A stretch of 64,000 nt of DNA from Oscheius tipulae (taxonomy: Eukaryota > Nematoda > Chromadorea > Rhabditida > Rhabditidae), in contig JASJZH010000007.1 of the NCBI GenBank assembly GCA_037178975.1, positions 18,893 to 82,892 on the forward strand, in the 5' to 3' direction. The translations under genes and the position numbers were made by a program. The stretch's first letter is position 1. Every line of letters begins with the position of its first letter. This document shows, piece after piece, positions 46,514 through 55,837 of the stretch. The notes under the pieces are model-generated. The model saw nothing but the letters and a program-made list of their open reading frames with translations. It was not told the DNA's origin and did no database searches.

Positions 46514-49500
46514 CTAGTATTTACTCATCATAGAACGATAGATTAACGCAGCGCCTTCTTCCCTTGTAAGGTGAGCTTTTGGCCGGAAAGATCCGTCTGG
46601 ATATCCAGTTACAAGTTGCATCTTCGTCAACCCTGTTACCTCACTCTTAGCCCAAGTTGCAATGCTATCTCCATCTATAAATAGTACATCGCTCACATTG
46701 CTCCGAGTGTTGAGGACATTCCCCAGCATCTTGGATGCCTGTTCCCGATTAATTAATGCATTTGGTCGATATTCCTTCGCATTAAAGCCATGGGTTATTT
46801 CATTGTCCCATGCAATCCGGAATTCCGCTGCATACCATTTACTCATATCTATATCATCAAAATCAAAGGGTTTTTCATCCGTACTTGAAATGTCCAGAGC
46901 TCTCACAATCATTGAGACGAATTCCATTCTTGTTATAGCACGGTCCGGCTCAAATTTATAAGGACTTGTTCCTTTCAATATTCCGCGGTCTGCTAATTCA
47001 ATAATTTGATTTTTTGCAAAACTATTCTCTATATCATTGAATAGAGTCTTATTTCCATTAGTGTTACTGTTACTCTCAGTACTACTACCCTCCGTTTGTT
47101 TCCCTTCGTCCTTCTTGTCAGTATCGTTCAGATCAGGGATCTTTCCTGATCCATTATTTGTGCCATTACCAGATCCAGATCCACTGCCACCTGTCTCTAC
47201 TCTAATTAATGTTGTTGCTTCCAGCTTAATACCAATCTTGCTTATCCCTGAAGCATTAATCGCTTTAAACTCATATCTGTATTTCGTACCGGCTTTCAAG
47301 TTTTTATCCGTATAGACTTTTGCCTCTGCTGAAGCTTTTCCAACTTCCATCCCATCGCGATATATCAGAATTGCTTCAGCACCTTTTTTATTAGCGTTAG
47401 ACAGGTCAAAGCTAATACTAGACTCCAAGACACTAGACACTTTTATCCCATCTGGTGCTCCAGGAATTGCTATGAAAACAACTTGACTTGGACTTGATGG
47501 AGCTCCTGGTCGTTTGTAGCAACAAGGTCATAATCATATTCCTTACCTGGAACAATTGGTTCCAATATAATAGGGCCCTCCGTTCCTCTCCAAATTTCTG
47601 TTCCTTGCTCATCTAGCAAAATATATTCCTTGGCGTTTTCAACCGGTTTAAACTCTATTTTCACCTGATCATGTTGCACCTCAATTATGATATCCTCTGG
47701 GTTCACTGATAGTGTCTTAGTTGTTACAGATATGCGAGACGGCAAACTTTCACCTGTCTCATTCTCCGTCCATAGTTCAAATTGATAAGCTTTACCTGGA
47801 TCCAAATTCTCAAATGTAATTTCAGGATTCAGTACATCCTTCATCTCACCTGAATCAACACGGTATCGTTTGGCAGTACTGTCTAAATCCCATCCAAGGG
47901 AAATAGAATTTGATGTCAATTTCTTAACAGTTAAATTGGAAGGAGCATGTGGCTTAGTCAGAAAACCTACTGAACCTGCAGTACCATAGCCAGCATTATT
48001 ACCTGCCCACACCGATAATTCATAGACCCGACTGCCATCCAAATCTTTTAAGTTAATTGTAGGACTAGATACTTCATAGTCTGTTCCATTTACTTGAACC
48101 AAGTACTTATCGGCTCCGTATACAGGATCCCATGATACATCAGCGCTAGATTCTTCAATGTTCGTTACCTCTATACCTGTAGCTTGATCCGGTTTTGTAT
48201 ATCCTGAAATACTCACTGATTGACTGTCACCAGATTTGTTATTTGCCACAACCGAAAAGTTATATTCAGTGCCAGCATTCAAATTTGCAAAGGTTTGTTC
48301 ATTACCATAAACGATCTCTTCATGACCATCTATGCTTACTTTATAGCTATCTGAACCTTGCACAGGAGCCCATTGCAGCGTGATACTACTGGATGTTGCC
48401 GAGCTAATTGCAACGTTTCCTGGTTTGGAGGGTAAGGTCATCAGATCGTTGAGTTCAGCGTAATCCCCTGTCCCAGTTTCATTCTCTGCATTTAAACGGT
48501 ATGAATAAATAGTACCCGGCTGTAATCCTGCATCCAGGTATCTTGTCTCATTCCCTGTATATATGGGCTCCATAAATCGGTCTAAATTATAATATTCTGC
48601 AGAAAGGGTTGCATCCCATTGTAGTTCAATCGCATCCTCATCTATTTTTGCACTGGTAAACCCACCCGGGCTTCCTGGCAAAGCAAGGTATGCCACAGTA
48701 CTTGTCGGTCCCTCTCCTGCAATATTAAGTGCAGAAACTTTAATATTGTTTAAACTGCCCGGCTGTAATCCCGTTATTGTAAAATTGTCTCCATACACAG
48801 TTTCATCAGTAATTACATTTCCATTGATGTCTTCGATCACGATGTGATATGATTCGGCCCCAGTAACAGGTGAAATCGTAAGTTGAGCTCTACTGTAATC
48901 CTGATCTATCTTCTGGACATCTAATCGATCTGGAGCATCAGGCTTTGTCACAACTGTAAGATTTGTTGATGTGTCTTGACCAACATGATTTTTAACAAGC
49001 AGGGTATACTCATAAGTTTTACCGCCTGTTACTCCTAGATCTGTAGCGGAGTTTTCCGGATATACCTTTTGGAAAGTAGCTCCTGTTGTATTATTAGTCA
49101 ACTCATACACATAACCGTCTGTATAAATCGATCCATCTGGAAGATCCCAAGAAACTGTCACTTGATCGTTTTGTACATTAATAGCTTTTACACCCACTGG
49201 AGCGACTGGCTGATTCTGTATTTTAAAACTATTGGTAGAATACATTGTAGTATTGCCAGCATTATCAGTAGCTTTCACATGTATGTACCATTGTCCTTCT
49301 GCTGAAATAACGATCTCACTATCATTGAGGACTTCCCAGTCATGCGGCTGCTCTGGTGACGAAGTTATTTTGTAATATGTGCTATTGGGTTTTATCCCCG
49401 ACAAATCATCACTAACTGTCACATCAACTTTAATTGCTTCTGAGGACCAATCATGTCCATTTGGTGTCACGTTCACTGTAGGTTCTGTATGATCAATCGT

Positions 49501-50823
49501 GACCATTTCGTTGTTTTCCGCACTTTGTTGACCAAAAATATTGACTGCTCTTGCAGTTATTGTGCTTGTCCCTTCTTTTGTAATTTCTCCAGAATTACCT
49601 TCTGTGAATGGGCCATCATCAATACTGTATTCATATTTGAAATCTCCATATCCTGTACTCCCTGTAATTTCAAATGCAACAGGCCCTGGCGTCCATCCAC
49701 CGGACTGAAGGATAATTACAGGAGTAGTAGGCGGACTCTTTACTATTTTTGCTTCAGCAGTGGATTCTGCTCCTTTATTCCCTGCATTATCGACTGAACG
49801 TGCTGTAACGGTCGTTACGCCTTCACTGGATATTGTAAGTGGCATTGTATATGTAACCCAACTTCCATTACCCAAGCGGTACTCAGTTTTGTTTATACCA
49901 GAAAGTGCATCACTTCCTGCAGCAACAATTACCTGGACATCTTGGTCTGTCCAATCTACTGGGTTCACTACTATGCTTGGAGCGGTCGGTGCCGTCCGAT
50001 CCACAGTAATTTGTCCTTCAAATTGATCACTTACTATGCCACCTTTTTGGTCATTCGCTGTAATTTGGATTTTTTCAGTAATCTTATTATCTCCATTAAG
50101 TTCAGTACCCGTCCACTTCAGCTCCCAATTTTTTGCTGATGCTGTCTGACTAACTGTGACTGATTTTGTAATATTGTATACAGGCAGTGTAGCTGATATT
50201 GTCACAGAATCACTCTCTGCATCACTAACCGTGCCTCTTAAGATTAAATCTTGGCCAATACCTACACTTACATTGGTAGATTTCGCATTGATCGTCAAAG
50301 CGGGAGCACTATTTAAGCCTTTACTCACGTACCAGTATCCATCAGAATGTTTTCTATTGTCCGGGTAAGTGTATGGAGATGTCGATGTTACGTAAGTACC
50401 AGTAGATACACCTTTAACATCTACATCTACTAGTCTGGATACAACAAAGTAACTTCCATACGTTTCTGTATAACAATTTTCCCAATTATCACAGGAATCT
50501 CGTTGTAAATATCTATACACGACCTGGTTTCCACCGTAGTAATAATAACCACTATTTTCAGAGTAGTATGACTCACCGACAAGATTAATGACACCTGTTT
50601 TTTTATCCACCGTTATTGACGGATAAACGGTTCTGCCACCCCAATCTGACCCGTAATAATTACCTGGAGAGGCTTGATACTCTTGGGTACGTTCCACATT
50701 AAACTTTTCCCAGGTATACACTGCTGCGGCTGCTTTTGCTTGAGATGACCCGAAGTAACCAAAAAAAGAAGTGATCAAAATAGTAACTACGAGTAATTTA
50801 GAAATCTGTGTCTTTAAATTCAA
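46514..50823 (-). CDS. Giant fibronectin-III/SLH surface protein (one frame break)
   Basis: About 1436 aa when joined. Signal peptide (LLVVTILITSFFGYFGSSQAKA), an N-terminal beta domain, Ig/OmpL-like repeats with RTAPTAPSIVVNP and HTEPTVNVTPNG, about nine fibronectin-III repeats (e.g. GSDSYKVSIDG, GADKYLVQVNG), a Gly/Ser linker, then three SLH domains (ADRGILKGTSPYKFEPDRAI, ITHGFNAKEYRPNALINREQ, MQLVTGYPDGSFRPKAHLTR) that bind the wall pyruvylated polymer. The break at ~47483 needs one extra A; the fibronectin repeat continues across it. A cell-surface adhesin, plausibly for mating contact. Confidence 0.85.
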
Positions 50824-50845
50824 CTTTATTCCTCCTTATATACTT

Positions 50846-51289
50846 TCACAATTCGATATGGTAATTAACATATTTATTTTGTAATCCTGACTTTTCATAA
50901 ACTCTTTGCATTCTAAAGTTCGCCTCATCCGTCTGAGCTATTACATAGGTTACTCCACGATTTTTGCATATATTGATTGCATTTTGGACCAAGGCTGTTC
51001 CGATCCCTTTATCTTGATGAGCTTTCTTTACAATAATGGTCTCCATATGACTGTACGGACCGCGTGAGTAACCAGGATACAAATCATGCAGAAATTGTAG
51101 ACTCAAGCACCCGACTAACTCTTCTTCTATATAAGCGCCCAAGATAATCCCACCACCTGCTACTAACCGGGAAAATGCACGAATACATTCACTTTTCCAT
51201 TCATCAGTAATATCTACTTCCGCATCGTCAGCATAAATCTGCATAACTTGGAATATATCTTTTTCCTCAATAACATTAGTAAAAAACAT
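50846..51289 (-). CDS. GNAT-family N-acetyltransferase
   Basis: 147 aa from ATG 51289 (GGAGGG 6 nt upstream). METIIVKKAHQDKGIGTALVQNAINICKNRG carries the Q/R-x-x-G-x-G/A acetyl-CoA loop (QDKGIGTA), and VYEKSGLQNKYVNYHIEL the motif-B end. The acceptor is unknown. It lies between the giant surface protein and a gap with the 16-bp motif. Confidence 0.75.
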   Translation of the reverse strand: MFFTNVIEEKDIFQVMQIYADDAEVDITDEWKSECIRAFSRLVAGGGIILGAYIEEELVGCLSLQFLHDLYPGYSRGPYSHMETIIVKKAHQDKGIGTALVQNAINICKNRGVTYVIAQTDEANFRMQRVYEKSGLQNKYVNYHIEL

Positions 51290-51474
51290 CGTTATCCCTC
51301 CATTCATATGTTCTTATTTAATCAAAATTTGAAAAAACAATGAAACTTTCATGAATCAACTCCTTAATAGGTGTAAAAGTGAATAATATGAGGATTATTA
51401 CTAGAAACAGTACCAAATAGATTACAATAACAATAATATAGTACCATTCAGAATGTGTTTTAACCATATTTATT

Positions 51475-51490
51475 ACGAATTATTATGCGT
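51475..51490 (+). promoter_or_regulatory. 16-bp operator-like motif, copy 4
   Basis: ACGAATTATTATGCGT, about 185 bp upstream of the GNAT gene; the surrounding 51310-51625 gap is AT-rich and holds no supported gene. Confidence 0.4.
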
Positions 51491-51626
51491 TTAAAATGAA
51501 AACGAAAAGAAAACTATCTAATATAGTAAATTTATATCTTTTGTGCCATAAGACTAAAAGATCTGATAAAATAGACATTACTAAAGAACTAATTTACAGG
51601 GTCTATCAAACTAAAAATGACAAAAA

Positions 51627-51660
51627 AACAAAAAAAAACGTTCCACAGAGGGAACGTTGG
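51627..51660 (-). terminator. Terminator of the zinc-ribbon gene
   Basis: AACGTTCC / GGAACGTT stem; minus strand continues with eight T. Confidence 0.8.
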
Positions 51661-51670
51661 ATCATACAGA

Positions 51671-52129
51671 TTAATTGGCTATGACAGAGATGGAGTCGAG
51701 AGGTGGTATACTTTCAATCCACTCCCAACCATCCTCTACCGAATTGACCTTCATTCTATGTATTTCATAACTTCCTAATCTATCTGGAAGGACTTCTACA
51801 CGATACTTAAACCGTTGTGTCTTTTCGTCATATTCTACCGCATCCATAATAATATACTTATCGTTCTTTTCTTGAATGCTTATTTTTGTGAGGCCCATCC
51901 ATTCCTTCATATACTCAACAGCCCTGATTGCCGAAATAGGGCTTATGACGGGAGATACTAAAATTTCGCCTTCACAATCTTTACATATCTCATCTTGCTC
52001 ACGGAATGTAATATCGTTTTCATGGTATAGCTGCTTACACATTGCACAGGTAATAAGATCATTTCCCATGTCTTTTCTACCTAGTTTTGGCAACACTTTA
52101 ACTGAATTTTGATGTGTACATTGTTCCAT
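51671..52129 (-). CDS. Zinc-ribbon protein, unknown
   Basis: 152 aa; GGAGAAATT precedes ATG. Two metal-binding pairs, CAMCKQLYH (residues ~27-34) and ICKDCEGE (~48-55), form a treble-clef or ribbon. The C-terminal domain is alpha/beta (AIRAVEYMKEWMGLTKISIQEK.., VEDGWEWIESIPPL). No family recognised. Confidence 0.5.
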   Translation of the reverse strand: MEQCTHQNSVKVLPKLGRKDMGNDLITCAMCKQLYHENDITFREQDEICKDCEGEILVSPVISPISAIRAVEYMKEWMGLTKISIQEKNDKYIIMDAVEYDEKTQRFKYRVEVLPDRLGSYEIHRMKVNSVEDGWEWIESIPPLDSISVIAN

Positions 52130-52255
52130 AATTTCTCCTTAACATTCTTCCACTTTGTATTTAGCGGTTAATTTATTTTAATTTCTTTGTACATTTACCT
52201 AGTGATGCTACTAACTACACCGGCTGGCGCTCTATAAGAGCCGGTTGATTGAAAC

Positions 52256-52426
52256 TTATATTCTCTTCATAGGACTTGATTCCATATAGAAGACATTAAT
52301 GTAAATGTCTAGAGCCTGTGATTGTGCTAATACTTGAGGATCATCCATACCAAACATGTCAATAAGTTGATAAAGCTTGGCTCTTTCTTCTTCGATACGT
52401 TCTGAGGTCTGCGAATGAGTATTCAG
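52256..52426 (-). CDS. Spo0E-like aspartyl-phosphate phosphatase, small
   Basis: 56 aa, missed by length filters. RIEEERAKLYQLIDMFGMDD and VLAQSQALDIYINVFYM match the two-helix Spo0E family, including the S-Q-x-L-D-x-x-I core. Spo0E proteins dephosphorylate Spo0A~P and delay sporulation. The best start is CTG 52426, 9 nt after GGGAGG; there is no upstream ATG, so CTG is used or an ATG was lost. A hairpin ACCGGCT..AGCCGGT follows the stop. Confidence 0.65.
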   Translation of the reverse strand: MNTHSQTSERIEEERAKLYQLIDMFGMDDPQVLAQSQALDIYINVFYMESSPMKRI

Positions 52427-52499
52427 ATTATATCGCCTCCCTGTAATATTCTATCTTTTTATGTAAAAATCCCCGTTTGAAATTGATTTACATATGGTT

Positions 52500-53088
52500 T
52501 GACCCTTACTGCGCTGCCGGTGATCACGCCGCCAACCAGGTATCCTGGATTCCTTCAGCTCACGATTGATCCCGGACGACGCCCGCAGCTGCTCATTGCT
52601 CCCGGATCTCCTGCAGACTGGCCATACTCCTCTGCCGGCGATCGTTTCACTGCAGACCAGGTATCCTGGATTCCTTCAGCTCACAATCGATACGGGCGAC
52701 GGCTGCAGCTGCTCGTTGCTCCCGGATCTCCTGCAGACTGGCCATACTGCTTTGCCGGCGATCGTTTCACTGCAGACCAGGTATCCTGGATTCCTTCAGC
52801 TCATCGATCCGGACGACGGGCGCAGCTGCTCGCTATGCCGAATCTCCTGCAGACTGGCCATACTCCTCTGCCGGCGATCGCTTCGCCCGCAACCAGGTAT
52901 CCTGGAATTGCTTCAGCGCATCGATACGGACGACCACCACAGCTGCTCGTTGCTCCGGATCGCCTGCAGGCTGGCCATAACTACGCTGCCGGCAATTTCC
53001 TCGCCGTAAACAGGTATCCTGGATTGCTTCAGCTCACGATCGTTCCGGACGACGGCCACAGCTCCTCCGGATCTCCTAAAGGTCGGTA
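52500..53088. repeat. 118-bp repeat array 5 (about 5 units)
   Basis: R orientation, five degenerate units (118-119 bp), with GCGATCGC altered to GCGATCGT in several and CAGACTGG in place of CAGGCTGG. The array directly abuts the terminator of the quorum-sensing operon. Confidence 0.9.
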
Positions 53089-53109
53089 AGCACAAATATA
53101 TTTAAACAA

Positions 53110-53138
53110 AAAAAAGTAGCCCCGAAGGCTACTTTTTT
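53110..53138. terminator. Bidirectional terminator after the pro-peptide gene
   Basis: AAGTAGCC-CCGAA-GGCTACTT with eight A on the left and six T on the right. Confidence 0.85.
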
Positions 53139-53152
53139 CTTTAATTAATTTT

Positions 53153-53311
53153 TTACCAACCACCTGAACCATGAGTTAATGTAGTCAAAGCAGCTTTGGG
53201 GTCTGGTTGCTGCACAGATTCATTAGACGTATATGTACTCATGGGCAATAAAAATACACACAAACTAAGAATTATTACTAAGGACCCCAGTTTTTTCTTT
53301 ACTAACTTCAT
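53153..53311 (-). CDS. Exported 52-aa signalling pro-peptide (cognate of the HTH-TPR receptor)
   Basis: ATG 53311 with GGAGG 8 nt upstream; overlaps the receptor 3' end by 47 nt. The product has a Sec-type signal (MKLVKKKLGSLVIILSLCVF then LLPMSTYTS), a linker (NESVQQPDPKAALTTL) and ends THGSGGW. This is the build of Phr/AimP/NprX-type pro-peptides, in which the last five to ten residues are released and re-imported by the oligopeptide permease to bind the receptor. The exact mature peptide cannot be fixed; HGSGGW or THGSGG(W) is the likely core. The gene ends 15 bp before a strong terminator. Confidence 0.75.
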   Translation of the reverse strand: MKLVKKKLGSLVIILSLCVFLLPMSTYTSNESVQQPDPKAALTTLTHGSGGW

Positions 53312-54673
53312 TTTCGTTAACCTCCATCATAATCGTAAAGTAACTTTCCAATTCCTCTTTACTTGCTGCATATCGAAATTTCTCGAACATATAAGTGCAT
53401 CTAACAATACATGTTGCATTACTTATCTTAATAGAAGTTGCCAAACTATCCAGAACAAATTTTACTCCAGTTTTTATTTCATTTTTATTCAAATAATATG
53501 CTCCAACATCTGCTAGAAAATTTGCAAAACCATCATCAGTAACTTGTTGCGTATAAGTTCCCATAGCCTCACCTTTATTAATTTGTAATGATATCGTACT
53601 TTCGAATCTTTGAAGGATTTTATCCATGTCAAATCCATGACGATTCGCTGCCTTAATTATCTTAAATAAGGCGCGTAACACTTCCGATTCCCGAACTGAA
53701 ATATGTTCAATATACTCATCGAGTAAATCTACTTCTCCTAACATAATACGATATAAATAATTGTTCGCCACTGCCCATTCAGAAAATTGTCTTTTAGTAT
53801 TTTCAGCGTCAATATCTCTCTCTTCGATCCAACTGTGATCTTTATATAAGGATAGATAGTAAAGTGCTCTATTATAATCGTCTTTTTCGTCACAAATTGA
53901 CCCCAGCAACAAATTCGCATATAGAATGTATCCGAACAGAGGTTTAGCTGGATGGATTCTAGCACTTTTCTTCGTTCTTTTTTTCTTTTGTTCATACATA
54001 TTCCTTGCAATACGGCCCATCTCTTTAGCATGGAATTGAGCTCGCTCCCATCTACGCAGAGACATATACAGATTACTTAAATCTTTTAATGCGTCCAGCT
54101 GTTCTACTTCATTTAACCTCGTTACGTAAGGTTCGAACTGTGCAGCATAAACTGCATTCTTTTCCTGATTAGATCCCAATGAGATTTTGAAAATTCTATA
54201 CTGACAAGCAGCAAGTCTCTCAGCATGTTGATATCTTTCACTTTCTGCCACTTTAATATATATAATTAAAGCTGCCTGTTTTTTACCTTCTGTATTTAGA
54301 TTTTCAGCAACGTCAAAGAGCAGGGATGAATAGCTTAGGTTATCCATCATCATTCCCACTACATTTTCTATGTACTCAAGCTTGTTAAGTTCAGCGCAAC
54401 GCGAAATAAACGGCTTGAGTCTTCTCCAATTTGGAGAAGATTGAACAAAACATTCATCTATATATAAGTTGTAAAAATATCCGTCGGTTTTCCCATAGTG
54501 ATTGTAATCTGGTCTAATATCTTGACCGATATAGGCTGAAGACTGTGTATTATCCGGCTGAGAGTTCCAGAATTAATACCAGCACTCTCAGCAAAATGAG
54601 ATATGAGCATATTTTCTTTCTCAATATAACGCATTAGCTCCGTACGTATCGTCTTGGTTGTTCGTTGCTCCAA
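53265..54673 (-). CDS. RRNPPA-type peptide receptor: N-terminal HTH + TPR repeats (one frame break)
   Basis: About 469 aa when joined. TTG 54673 is the start (GGAGGG 9 nt upstream). HTH at residues ~1-60 (ENMLISHFAESAGINSGTLSRIIHS), then, after one missing A in a run of four at ~54489, an uninterrupted helical region with TPR-like repeats (AALIIYIKVAESERY, LDALKDLSNLYMSLRRWERA, LANLL..DYNRALYYLSLY). This is the HTH-TPR plan of AimR, PlcR, NprR and Paenibacillus Alo-type receptors, which change DNA binding or partner contact upon binding a peptide. A 17-bp-spaced promoter (TTGACC..TAGGAT) lies upstream. The pro-peptide gene overlaps its 3' end. Confidence 0.78.
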
Positions 54674-54702
54674 AAGATACCACCCTCCAGATCATTAGCC
54701 CT

Positions 54703-54760
54703 GTGATATAGCAAAAAAATCTATATAAGTAATCCTATGTATAAATATACCACCGGTCAA
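54703..54760 (-). promoter_or_regulatory. Predicted promoter of the receptor-peptide operon
   Basis: Minus strand TTGACC (-35), 17-bp spacer GGTGGTATATTTATACA, TAGGAT (-10), about 50 bp before the TTG start. Confidence 0.5.
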
Positions 54761-54772
54761 TAGCTATAAAAT

Positions 54773-54797
54773 AAAAAGCCCATTGAAGGGCTTTTTT
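54773..54797. terminator. Bidirectional terminator
   Basis: AAAAAGCCC-ATTGAA-GGGCTTTTTTT; ends the 66-aa membrane protein gene. Confidence 0.8.
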
Positions 54798-54801
54798 TAA
54801 A

Positions 54802-55002
54802 CTAGATGTTCTGAGGGTAAATATACTTACACTTAACCTTCTCCTGATTCTTGGGCATCTGGTAATTAGGTTTCCATCCTTGCTCAGCTTTTGATGCCTT
54901 TTGCTCTCTTACACAATCAAAATAGCACCATACAAAAACCGAACTACACACCACAAAAACAATTATACTAAATAGTTGATAACTATGACTCATAATATCC
55001 AT
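54802..55002 (-). CDS. 66-aa single-pass membrane protein
   Basis: GGGAGAG precedes ATG. Membrane helix LFSIIVFVVCSSVFVWCYF near the N-terminus, then a basic tail (REQKASKAEQGWKPNY..KVKCKYIYPQNI). Its 5' leader runs through the predicted plus-strand RNA at 55036-55095, so the two could pair. That resembles type I toxin-antitoxin loci, but the protein is longer and less hydrophobic than usual toxins. Confidence 0.5.
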   Translation of the reverse strand: MDIMSHSYQLFSIIVFVVCSSVFVWCYFDCVREQKASKAEQGWKPNYQMPKNQEKVKCKYIYPQNI

Positions 55003-55035
55003 AACTAAGCTCTCCCTTTATGTTATAATGGAGAG

Positions 55036-55095
55036 GATCGTGGGTTACCATTCACGTATCACTCTCGACCGACTGTTGGAGCAGTCGGTTTTCTA
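55036..55095 (+). ncRNA. Candidate small RNA 1
   Basis: Extended -10 TGTTATAAT (55021-55029), then ~35 nt and a terminator hairpin ACCGACTG-TTGGAG-CAGTCGGT + TTTTC. Antisense to the 3' end of the Spo0E-like gene and to the leader of the small membrane protein gene. Confidence 0.5.
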
Positions 55096-55258
55096 TTTTC
55101 ACTGCCTCGATTAAATTATGAAGCCTGTCAACCCTTCTTGATATTTTGATCATTTCATTAGATGTAAAACTATGATTACTTGCCATCTGGTGCATCTCTT
55201 CTCTTTTTCTTTCAAACATATCATTTATTCTTTTAATTTTATTTTCCGAAGGAGACAT
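55052..55258 (-). CDS. Spo0E-like aspartyl-phosphate phosphatase
   Basis: 68 aa from ATG 55258, chosen for AAAGGAGGT 5 nt upstream. Two helices: INDMFERKREEMHQMASNH and EMIKISRRVDRLHNLIEAVK, with the S-x-x-V/L-D-x-L core of Spo0E proteins. The predicted role is to drain phosphate from Spo0A~P and hold back sporulation. It follows the small GGARKGAG regulator gene; a candidate antisense RNA covers its 3' end. Confidence 0.65.
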   Translation of the reverse strand: MSPSENKIKRINDMFERKREEMHQMASNHSFTSNEMIKISRRVDRLHNLIEAVKIENRLLQQSVESDT

Positions 55259-55280
55259 ATTGACCTCCTTTCCACCATGG

Positions 55281-55568
55281 TTAGTCACTCCCTGGTATTT
55301 TTATGTTGCCATTCTTTTCTCGTAATCTTAGAGCCTCCAAATGTAGCGCCTCATTTATGATGGTGCCAATTCGTATCTTCTTTTTCTCCTTCTCACTTCT
55401 CAACGCAGCTTCCAAATTAAACGCGTCCAAATCCGCTTGAGGCAAATAAAGAGAAGCAGAAACTTTAATAGAATCTTTTAATTTTCTCTGTCTACCAGCT
55501 CCTTTTCTGGCTCCTCCTAGCTTCTTATGTTTTTTATTTTCTGTGTGATGGTTATCCAAGGGAAGCAC
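55281..55568 (-). CDS. Small RHH-like DNA-binding protein with GGARKGAGR motif
   Basis: 95 aa. LGGARKGAGRQRKLKDSIKV is followed by a ribbon-helix-helix-like region (SASLYLPQADLDAFNLEAAL..IRIGTIINEALHLEAL). The promoter upstream is bracketed by a 19-bp perfect inverted repeat, the right setting for an autorepressor. Co-transcribed with the Spo0E-like gene. Confidence 0.6.
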   Translation of the reverse strand: MLPLDNHHTENKKHKKLGGARKGAGRQRKLKDSIKVSASLYLPQADLDAFNLEAALRSEKEKKKIRIGTIINEALHLEALRLREKNGNIKIPGSD

Positions 55569-55587
55569 TCCTTTTTCTGATTTACAA

Positions 55588-55644
55588 TTTGATTATAACC
55601 GCCAAATTCAAATTATGCAATTGATTTTGGCGGTTATAATCAAA
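55588..55644 (-). promoter_or_regulatory. Promoter with 19-bp inverted-repeat operator
   Basis: Minus strand -35 TTGCAT (55620-55615), 17-bp spacer, -10 TATAAT (55597-55592). Arms TTTGGCGGTTATAATCAAA at 55626-55644 and its complement at 55588-55606, the latter holding the -10. Confidence 0.75.
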
Positions 55645-55699
55645 ATAATTTATTTCGTCATATCTGCAATTAGTTAGTGAAACAAATGGGACGAAAAAA

Positions 55700-55723
55700 A
55701 TCCGTCCTTTTACCTGGACGGAT
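55700..55723. terminator. Terminator after the ParB-like gene
   Basis: ATCCGTCC / GGACGGAT; minus strand continues with seven T. Confidence 0.7.
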
Positions 55724-55780
55724 TTCTGATTTTCATTGTAGGGACAGTATTTTTTTTATTTTTTTGATTATAATAACAAG

Positions 55781-55837
55781 TATGCTGATCTCCAACTCCC
55801 ATACTCTCAGCCCAATCAAATCGATTGGGCTCTTTTA
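55781..55837 (+). ncRNA. Candidate small RNA 2
   Basis: -10 TATAAT (55769-55774), ~30 nt, then AGCCCAATC / GATTGGGCT + CTTTT. It shares the ..CA/TACTCTC.GCC.. segment with candidate RNA 1 and likewise converges on a minus-strand gene end. Confidence 0.45.

Noticed and set aside
51496-51684. 62-aa plus-strand frame
   Set aside because: Overlaps the minus-strand terminator at 51627-51660, lacks a ribosome site and is Lys-rich by AT composition.
54802-55095. Firm type I toxin-antitoxin call
   Set aside because: Geometry is suggestive, but the 66-aa protein has a long basic tail and no known toxin match, so it is listed only as a membrane protein with a nearby RNA candidate.
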